Source of the DNA: Roseivirga sp. UBA6061
GTDB lineage: Bacteria > Bacteroidota > Bacteroidia > Cytophagales > Cyclobacteriaceae
DNA: 7,088 bases
Direction: 5' to 3'
Assembly: GCA_002427745.1 (NCBI GenBank)
Contig: DIYF01000038.1
Location: 1 to 7,088 of the forward strand
Shown here: positions 1 to 4,256 of the stretch, piece by piece
Layout: each line of letters starts with the position of its first letter
Numbering within the stretch: the stretch's first letter is position 1
Notes under the pieces: model-generated
What the model was told of the DNA's origin: nothing
What the model saw: the letters and a program-made list of their open reading frames with translations, nothing else
Databases searched by the model: none
Position numbers and translations under genes: made by a program

Positions 1-581
1 GCGATCGAATAACTAACTTGATTATCAGACTCCCGCCATATCCTAGCGGCTCGGTTATAATAATCTAATGCCTTATCATATTCCTCTAGTTCTATCATTA
101 CATTCCCCAGAGCGTTTGAAACTGATGCAATTCTAGAACTATCGTTTGTTTTTAATGCCAGACTAAGAGCTTCCTCAAATATTACAGCGGATTCACTAAA
201 CCGAGCCTGCCCTCTTCTAGCTTGTGCCTTATCTCTAAGATGAAAAATCCAGGCTGCCGTGTCCTTCAAGTCAATATCTATTTCAATTGCCATTTGATAA
301 AACATACTTGCCGAGTCATAAGCACCATTCCTATGTGCCATCCACCCGTAATTAGCCAGAACGCTAGCCATTGCATACCTATTACCGTAAAAAGCGGACA
401 AAGAGTCTATTTTGATTAACTGAGCTTTAGCCGAGTCATATTCGTAGGCTCTTATCATTCTCACAGCTTCAAGTAAGTACTCTCCAAGAATTTCAGCCCC
501 AGGAACACCTTTTTGAGTAGGTTTTTCCTGTGAACACGAAAAACAGAGAATGAGAGTTGTTAGTAAGGCTAGTTTACGCAC
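1..581 (-). CDS. TPR-repeat lipoprotein, N-terminal part (gene continues past the left edge)
   Basis: The minus strand is open from a GTG at 581-579 to the window edge, giving 193 codons with no stop. An in-frame TGA lies immediately upstream of the GTG, so no longer start is possible, and the next in-frame ATG would remove the signal peptide. The product begins MRKLALLTTLILCFSCSQEK: a basic N-terminus, a hydrophobic core and a probable lipid cysteine at residue 16, so a lipoprotein is likely. The rest is helical and TPR-like. The clearest repeat reads SNALGNVMIELEEYDKALDY followed by YNRAARI, with earlier repeats around YDSAKAQL, YDSASMFYQMAIEI and FSESAVIFEEALSL. TPR arrays bind proteins. 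In Bacteroidota, similar N-termini often precede a membrane segment and a histidine kinase or LuxR-type HTH domain, but any such domain would lie outside the window. No good Shine-Dalgarno sequence is visible. Lipoprotein plus TPR is well supported; the function is unknown. Confidence 0.85.
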   Translation of the reverse strand, partial: MRKLALLTTLILCFSCSQEKPTQKGVPGAEILGEYLLEAVRMIRAYEYDSAKAQLIKIDSLSAFYGNRYAMASVLANYGWMAHRNGAYDSASMFYQMAIEIDIDLKDTAAWIFHLRDKAQARRGQARFSESAVIFEEALSLALKTNDSSRIASVSNALGNVMIELEEYDKALDYYNRAARIWRESDNQVSYSI

Positions 582-651
582 TCAATTCATATTTAGGCAC
601 GATCAAGTTAATAATTATATAGGCAAGATATGTCTTGTTTGAGAGTAAACT

Positions 652-676
652 AAAAAAGGCAGGGATTACCTGCCTT
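652..676 (-). terminator. Intrinsic terminator of the small lipoprotein gene
   Basis: AAGGCAGG (656-663) and CCTGCCTT (669-676) form a perfect 8-bp stem around a 5-base loop. On the minus strand the stem is followed by a run of six T (complement of 652-657). It lies 38 bases past the stop codon of the 714-938 gene and ahead of the TPR gene, so it separates the two minus-strand genes into different transcripts. Confidence 0.85.
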
Positions 677-687
677 CAATCTAGTAT

Positions 688-704
688 TTGCCTTATTAAG
701 GCAA
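688..704. repeat. Perfect hairpin TTGCCTT/AAGGCAA beside the terminator
   Basis: TTGCCTT (688-694) and AAGGCAA (698-704) pair perfectly over 7 bp around the 3-base loop ATT. It lies between the stop codon of the small lipoprotein gene and its terminator. No T run follows on either strand, so it is probably an accessory 3' hairpin. It shares the GCCTT/AAGGC core with the terminator stem, so the two could pair with each other. Confidence 0.6.
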
Positions 705-713
705 TCTTATGAA

Positions 714-938
714 TTATCCACCCTTACCGTTACCAGATCCAGATCCAGTTCCGGACCCGGTTCCAGACCCTTCTTCACCTTCAGGGTCTTCACTTTTTAC
801 GTCTATATCTGATGCATCCACATCGACTGATTCAATCAGGATGGGATCCATGTCTTCACTCACATCACTACATGAAGTGAAACCTACACACAATACTACG
901 AGCATAATGCCCACGAAAATTTGCCTAACCTTTTTCAT
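714..938 (-). CDS. Small acidic lipoprotein with Gly/Ser-rich tail
   Basis: This encodes 74 residues starting MKKVRQIFVGIMLVVLCVGF and ending at TAA (716-714). Residues 1-22 form a typical signal peptide (KK, R, hydrophobic core) and FTSC gives the lipidation cysteine at residue 23. The mature protein is about 51 residues. It has an Asp/Glu-rich stretch at 25-56 (SDVSEDMD, VDVDASDIDV, EDPEGEEG) followed by a low-complexity Gly/Ser/Thr tail at 57-74 made of GSGTGSGTGSG-type repeats. Acidic residues just after the lipid cysteine resemble the lipoprotein export signal that sends Bacteroidota lipoproteins to the cell surface, so a surface location is inferred. No enzymatic domain is present and the family is not recognised. 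The gene is supported by the signal peptide and by a strong terminator just downstream. The opposite-strand open frame over the same bases encodes only a Pro-Asp shadow of the repeat and is not real. The function is unknown. Confidence 0.8.
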   Translation of the reverse strand: MKKVRQIFVGIMLVVLCVGFTSCSDVSEDMDPILIESVDVDASDIDVKSEDPEGEEGSGTGSGTGSGSGNGKGG

Positions 939-969
939 ACTATTTTGGTTTTAAGGCTCGTATTCGTAG

Positions 970-996
970 GTCGCATTCAGGTCATTCCGGTGCGAC
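970..996. repeat. Inverted repeat GTCGCA/TGCGAC in the leader of the small lipoprotein gene
   Basis: GTCGCA (970-975) and TGCGAC (991-996) are perfect complements around a 15-base loop. They lie 32-58 bases upstream of the minus-strand start codon at 938, where a 5' untranslated hairpin or an operator could sit. The stem is short, so a role is speculative. Confidence 0.4.
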
Positions 997-1131
997 TCCT
1001 TTCTGACCTTACTCAACTCCTACAAGCGGGTTGAATATTTATTACATAACAAAGATGCTACAATGGCCACCCATCTGCTGTAAAGGGAACTAAACGGAAC
1101 GGTTCTTTTTGATTATTTTCAGGACAGAAAG

Positions 1132-1147
1132 AAAAAGTGCACTTTTT
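1132..1147. promoter_or_regulatory. Perfect 16-bp palindrome, candidate operator
   Basis: AAAAAGTGCACTTTTT is a perfect self-complementary 16-mer centred on GTGCAC, about 120 bases upstream of the 722-residue gene. With no loop it suits a dimeric DNA-binding protein better than an RNA hairpin. A poly-A/poly-T edged palindrome could also arise by chance in AT-rich DNA. Confidence 0.45.
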
Positions 1148-1181
1148 TGCGTGTAAGTGACGACTTTTCTGTTTTTCCGGT

Positions 1182-1210
1182 ACTAATACATATCAGCATA
1201 TAATATTAGT
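1182..1210. repeat. Inverted repeat ACTAATA/TATTAGT
   Basis: ACTAATA (1182-1188) and TATTAGT (1204-1210) are perfect 7-base complements separated by 15 bases of AT-rich sequence. They lie 58-86 bases before the start codon of the 722-residue gene, where the promoter or transcript start would be expected. It could be an operator or a leader hairpin. Confidence 0.4.
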
Positions 1211-1267
1211 GAGGCTGCAGTCGCGGAACGTAACGGAACGATTCCCGAATGCAAAAGAGGAATAAAT

Positions 1268-3436
1268 ATGAGGACGAAGGAAAAAATCTACCTTGGGCAC
1301 CCGAACCTGAAGCGACTTCTTAGTTCGGTACCTTTCAATAACTTCTTATCAGACAAATATCAGACCAGACGTGGTTTGGAATGGTATGATGCCATATCTG
1401 AAGCTCTGGCCAAACTCCTGCGGGCCGATACCGGAGCGGATAAAATCAAGGGGGCTTTTCAACAGTCCAAGCTCTGCTCTGCTGAGGTAGCCAAACAGAT
1501 CGTGACCCTTGTAGAAATCTACGAAGGCACGGAAAGCTCAAAGCAGGTAAGCTGGAAAAACTATAATGTCTTTTACAAAGAAGAGAGTCGTGCCTTTAAA
1601 AAGCACTTTCGTCAATACAAAATAGAGCAGTCTAAAGAACAACTGCCCGAAGAATCACTGAAAGGACTCTGGACGGTTTACAGCATCCGCCACGGAGCAG
1701 TCTTCAGATCATTTCTGGAGGTCAACTTCAAGAAGGAACTCCACATCTATCACCTGATGAGTAAAGGAGGTCGCCTCACCTATTGCGATATCGATTCCAG
1801 AAAGAACAACCGCGGTATCACCATCAAGGGAGACCTCGAAGGTACGCTCTGGCATTATGAAGTCAACGGTCGCTTTGACAGAATTCTGAATGGCCGTGTG
1901 AATATTATTCGCGGCATGGTCACCATCACGCATGAAGATCAGCTGGGCATCTGCCCTGTTCTGATGTGGCGCGATAATGAATCAACCCGGGAAATAGAAG
2001 ACCTGGAAGACACTACCTGGGGAAAAATCAGAAGTTTTAAAAGATTTGTACCCGGTGCAGAGTCTTTTGAGAAATCACTGATGATCTATTATCGCTACCT
2101 TATCGAAAATGCGGAAAATGTGTATGACCCAAGACCTGCAGAAAACCTGAATGGCTGGATCAAACAATACCTTCGCAAAAGAGGTCGCACCAAATTTGAT
2201 AGCTATCAGAAAGCACTCAAGGTCAGAAAATGGGTTTCGCTCTCAAGACAGTCCAATGACCCGGATAAGATCAGGGTATTCTACTGGTCTTTTGATTTCC
2301 ATCCTTTAAGGCAGGCCATCATCGTAAAGAGGGTGCTTAAAGAGGGTGAATATTCTGAAATCGTTTTTATGGGTGAAATGAAGTTTCACAATGACCGTTT
2401 CTGGATCGAATTTGACTCAGGAGATCGTCATAAAGTCATGATGCTTCAGTCTACAGGCAATGCCTATCCCGGCAACCTCTACTTCCTCGCCATGGGTAGC
2501 GCTGGTTTTATCAATTTTGTCAACGATCCGGGAGATATGCTGACTGAGATTGTGGTACCGATGGACCATCTGCCGAAAGAATATCACGGCAGATATTCCC
2601 TGACCTATGATGAGTTCAAACACCTGGATCACATCCCCCTGGATTTGAGACTCTATCTCAACCACAGAGATCACTCAATCCTGAGTTTCGATAATCCTAA
2701 CTCGATCAAGTCAAGCCTGCAAAAGCAGATGGAAGCTATTTCCTACCAGGGCAAATACCACGTATACGCCTATCACCGACATCTGGATGAGGCTTATCGC
2801 ATTACAAGATTTACGCTGGAAATAGATCGCCTAGCCGTAGCTACGCTTAAGAAGGTATATGCCGATGAACCCGGCAATGTATATGAGTACAATGGCCTGG
2901 CCGAAGAAAGCCAAAGCAACCTCCACATTGCGCTGGAGCATTTGGAACAGGCGCGATCGCATAAAAAACAAACACGCCAGGAAGCAAGGCTTATCGTTGA
3001 CACCAGCCAGGGACACAGAGACCGGGCCGTGATGACCGGCATTGTATCCGATGCTGATCGTGAGGGTAACCCCATGAGTTTACCATGTGTATTAGTGAGG
3101 ATGGATAACTACGAGGAGGATTTTTACGAATATGAGAAACGTTTCAAATCCCTTGTCAACCCCGACCAGACAGAAAACTACCACACCCCGAGGGCCCATT
3201 GCTTTTCAGACAGTGAGGAATATCAACTGCTTGAAGAGTTATTATGGACCCGTCAGAGGCCTTTCCTGAAGAAGCGCTTCCCCCATCTTTTTCATCAGCA
3301 AAAACCAGAGAGAGCACGCTTTTTGGAAACCTATTTTGACATGATAGGTGGCGTTTTTTACACAGATTATTCAAAGGAAAACAGAAGGATTCAGCAGCTT
3401 TTGAATCAACAGTTAAACGAGCTGATGCTCGATTAA
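1268..3436 (+). CDS. Uncharacterised 722-residue soluble protein with three diverged strand-rich modules
   Basis: The ATG at 1268 is preceded by AGAGG (1256-1260), a reasonable ribosome binding site at 7-base spacing. There is no signal peptide or membrane segment, so the protein is probably cytoplasmic. Residues 1-130 look helical, basic and polar. After that the same pattern recurs three times, at about 132-237, 321-434 and 495-614. Each copy opens with an aromatic/hydrophobic strand (GLWTVY at 133, KWVSLS at 321, GKYHVY at 495). Each has a Gly followed by an aromatic or hydrophobic strand in the middle (IKGDLEGTLWHYEV, FMGEMKFHNDRFWIEF, YNGLAEESQSNLHIAL). Each closes with a hydrophobic strand ending in Asp (CPVLMWRDN, TEIVVPMDH, LPCVLVRMDN). 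The linkers share FKRFVPG and FKSLVNP. The C-terminus (650-722) is helical and charged. No catalytic motif, P-loop or HTH was recognised. The gene stands alone, with its own upstream repeats and a possible terminator. It is clearly coding; the function is unknown. Confidence 0.93.
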   Translation: MRTKEKIYLGHPNLKRLLSSVPFNNFLSDKYQTRRGLEWYDAISEALAKLLRADTGADKIKGAFQQSKLCSAEVAKQIVTLVEIYEGTESSKQVSWKNYNVFYKEESRAFKKHFRQYKIEQSKEQLPEESLKGLWTVYSIRHGAVFRSFLEVNFKKELHIYHLMSKGGRLTYCDIDSRKNNRGITIKGDLEGTLWHYEVNGRFDRILNGRVNIIRGMVTITHEDQLGICPVLMWRDNESTREIEDLEDTTWGKIRSFKRFVPGAESFEKSLMIYYRYLIENAENVYDPRPAENLNGWIKQYLRKRGRTKFDSYQKALKVRKWVSLSRQSNDPDKIRVFYWSFDFHPLRQAIIVKRVLKEGEYSEIVFMGEMKFHNDRFWIEFDSGDRHKVMMLQSTGNAYPGNLYFLAMGSAGFINFVNDPGDMLTEIVVPMDHLPKEYHGRYSLTYDEFKHLDHIPLDLRLYLNHRDHSILSFDNPNSIKSSLQKQMEAISYQGKYHVYAYHRHLDEAYRITRFTLEIDRLAVATLKKVYADEPGNVYEYNGLAEESQSNLHIALEHLEQARSHKKQTRQEARLIVDTSQGHRDRAVMTGIVSDADREGNPMSLPCVLVRMDNYEEDFYEYEKRFKSLVNPDQTENYHTPRAHCFSDSEEYQLLEELLWTRQRPFLKKRFPHLFHQQKPERARFLETYFDMIGGVFYTDYSKENRRIQQLLNQQLNELMLD

Positions 3437-3475
3437 TATCTGTTTACACTTTGCGAAGGAACGTAGTTTAATGAA

Positions 3476-3490
3476 TGGGCCGGTTGCCCA
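3476..3490. repeat. Short hairpin TGGGC/GCCCA after the 722-residue gene
   Basis: TGGGC (3476-3480) and GCCCA (3486-3490) form a perfect 5-bp stem with a 5-base loop, 40 bases past the stop codon. No T run follows, so it is not a terminator by itself. It may protect the mRNA 3' end together with the next hairpin. Confidence 0.35.
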
Positions 3491-3502
3491 ATAAGTATCA
3501 GC

Positions 3503-3525
3503 AGGCTTTTCAGCCTAATATTTTT
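3503..3525 (+). terminator. Possible weak intrinsic terminator of the 722-residue gene
   Basis: AGGCT (3503-3507) and AGCCT (3512-3516) pair around the loop TTTC, and the stem is followed by AATATTTTT. The position, 67 bases after the stop codon on the same strand, is right for a terminator. The stem is only 5 bp and the T run is interrupted, so termination may be partial. Confidence 0.45.
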
Positions 3526-3730
3526 CAGTGACACAAAAATTGTGTTGTAAAAGCCCCACGATTTCAAAGAACTTAGCCGGCCGGTGGCTCTTGCTTCCAT
3601 CTGCTGCAGCAAACAAAAACAATAGCCAGGCCTCGTTCATCAGTCAATTAAAGGTTAGGCATAGAAGTGACCCTATGGATGTCGCATAGTCCATTGACTC
3701 TCTTCAAAAAATTGGCTGATTAGTATTTTT

Positions 3731-3810
3731 GGAGATTGCCACCAGTGCAGATGACTTATCGGAAATTATAGAGACTATGATAGTCTAAAAACACTGGCGG
3801 CCGACACTCC
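3731..3810. ncRNA. Candidate structured RNA or DNA element (long imperfect stem with inner hairpin)
   Basis: GCCACCAGTG (3738-3747) pairs with CACTGGCGGC (3792-3801) at 9 of 10 positions. The outer GGAG (3731-3734) pairs with CTCC (3807-3810) across an internal loop. Inside the stem, AGACTA and TAGTCT (3772-3786) form a perfect 6-bp hairpin with a TGA loop. The whole 80-base unit folds as a closed arm enclosing another hairpin. It matches no RNA family I recognise, and the transcribed strand is unknown. Confidence 0.3.
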
Positions 3811-4106
3811 CACTCTTTAACAATTCTACTTTATAAAAAGCGAAAACTTTATGTCTGTATTCAACTGATATTCTTTTGGTTACCTCAGGTTTTGAGGAAG
3901 TCCGAAGGGATCACTTTTGAGCCCCCCGGACATAAGGAAGGAAGATTATAAATGTCTTTGGTCAGAGGATACCTGGTGTCGGTAACTTCTTTAGCTTGTT
4001 CCTTCCATGCAAGGGCTTCCACTTCTCCCACTTTCTGGCTTTTGCCCTTTTGGTATATTCAAAGGTGCTAAGAGGTAAGCAGAGAATAGAGAGAAAATTT
4101 ATTTAT

Positions 4107-4157
4107 CCGATAAGAGCCCTTTTTTGACCAACAAAGCATAAGAATCCACCGATAAGA
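4107..4157. repeat. Direct repeat CCGATAAGA, 42-base period, upstream of the permease gene
   Basis: CCGATAAGA occurs at 4107-4115 and again at 4149-4157. The 42-base spacing is four turns of B-DNA, so both copies face the same side. They lie 100-150 bases before the permease start codon, where activator or repressor sites could act. A role is inferred from placement only. Confidence 0.35.
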
Positions 4158-4256
4158 TTTTTGCCCTAAATCCGGGCTATTCCACAAGTCATTTAATTCT
4201 CCTAACCATATCAGGTTATTTTCGTTTTGTTTTACAAATGGGTAAAAATTAATTCA

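Larger units (their letters stand above)
1093..1244. repeat. Direct repeats AACGGAACGRTTC upstream of the 722-residue gene
   Basis: AACGGAACGGTTC (1093-1105) and AACGGAACGATTC (1232-1244) match at 12 of 13 bases. A third copy of the core, CGGAACG, lies at 1224-1230 just before the second. The copies flank the palindrome and inverted repeat in front of the gene, with the last ending 23 bases before the start codon. Their placement suggests regulator binding sites, but this is inference. Confidence 0.5.
939..1267. other. Divergent intergenic region between the small lipoprotein gene and the 722-residue gene
   Basis: This 329-base gap contains no credible gene. It must hold the promoters for both divergent genes, but no full Bacteroidota promoter (TTTG, about 19-21 bases, TAnnTTTG) could be matched on either strand. 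The closest minus-strand -7 match is CATCTTTG (complement of about 1052-1059), with one mismatch and no convincing partner. Other contents are an inverted repeat at 970-996, CGGAACG direct repeats, a 16-bp palindrome and an ACTAATA inverted repeat, listed separately. Confidence 0.7.
3437..4256. other. 820-base intergenic region without a credible gene, rich in inverted repeats
   Basis: No open frame with a start codon and coding character was found on either strand. The region contains several perfect short hairpins: ACACAA/TTGTGT with loop AAA (3531-3545), TGCTGCAGCA (3602-3611), CTATG/CATAG (3673-3689), AGACTA/TAGTCT with loop TGA (3772-3786), CCTCA/TGAGG (3883-3897) and GTCCG/CGGAC (3900-3931). 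A longer stem at 3731-3810 is listed separately. A minus-strand frame stays open for 57 codons (4058-3888) but has no ATG. The promoter of the permease gene should lie near the right end; only a one-mismatch -7 match, TATTTTCG (4217-4224), was seen. Confidence 0.6.

Noticed and set aside
222..419. Plus-strand 65-codon open frame
   Set aside because: It overlaps the TPR coding frame on the other strand, and its translation is Cys/His-rich with no domain character.
709..954. Plus-strand open frame encoding a Pro-Asp repeat
   Set aside because: It is the antisense shadow of the Gly/Ser tail of the minus-strand lipoprotein, which has a proper signal peptide and terminator.
1146..1175. Possible promoter TTTG plus TCTGTTTT before the 722-residue gene
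   Set aside because: The -7 candidate has two mismatches to TAnnTTTG, and the 18-base spacer is only marginal, so it is not annotated.
2794..3075. Minus-strand 93-codon open frame inside the 722-residue gene
   Set aside because: It lies wholly inside a well-supported coding region, and its composition is that of an antisense shadow.
3731..3810. Integron attC-like recombination site
   Set aside because: The stem lacks the conserved RYYYAAC and GTTRRRY core sites, and no integrase or cassette structure is nearby.
3894..3908. Resemblance of GAGGAAGTCCGAAGG to the RNase P RNA signature GAGGAAAGTCCGGGC
   Set aside because: None of the other conserved RNase P elements (ACAGAAA, GGTAA, P9-like stem) follow it, and a true rnpB is present at the right edge. 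The match is probably coincidence.
4070..4253. Second minus-strand start-less open frame of about 60 codons
   Set aside because: It is bounded by stops on both sides, has no early ATG and lies in AT-rich intergenic sequence. A run of this length is expected by chance.
4227..4256. TTG at 4227 as the permease start
   Set aside because: It would add ten residues (starting FYKWVKINS) not typical of the prefix domain. The ATG at 4257 gives the usual start just before PPKWA.
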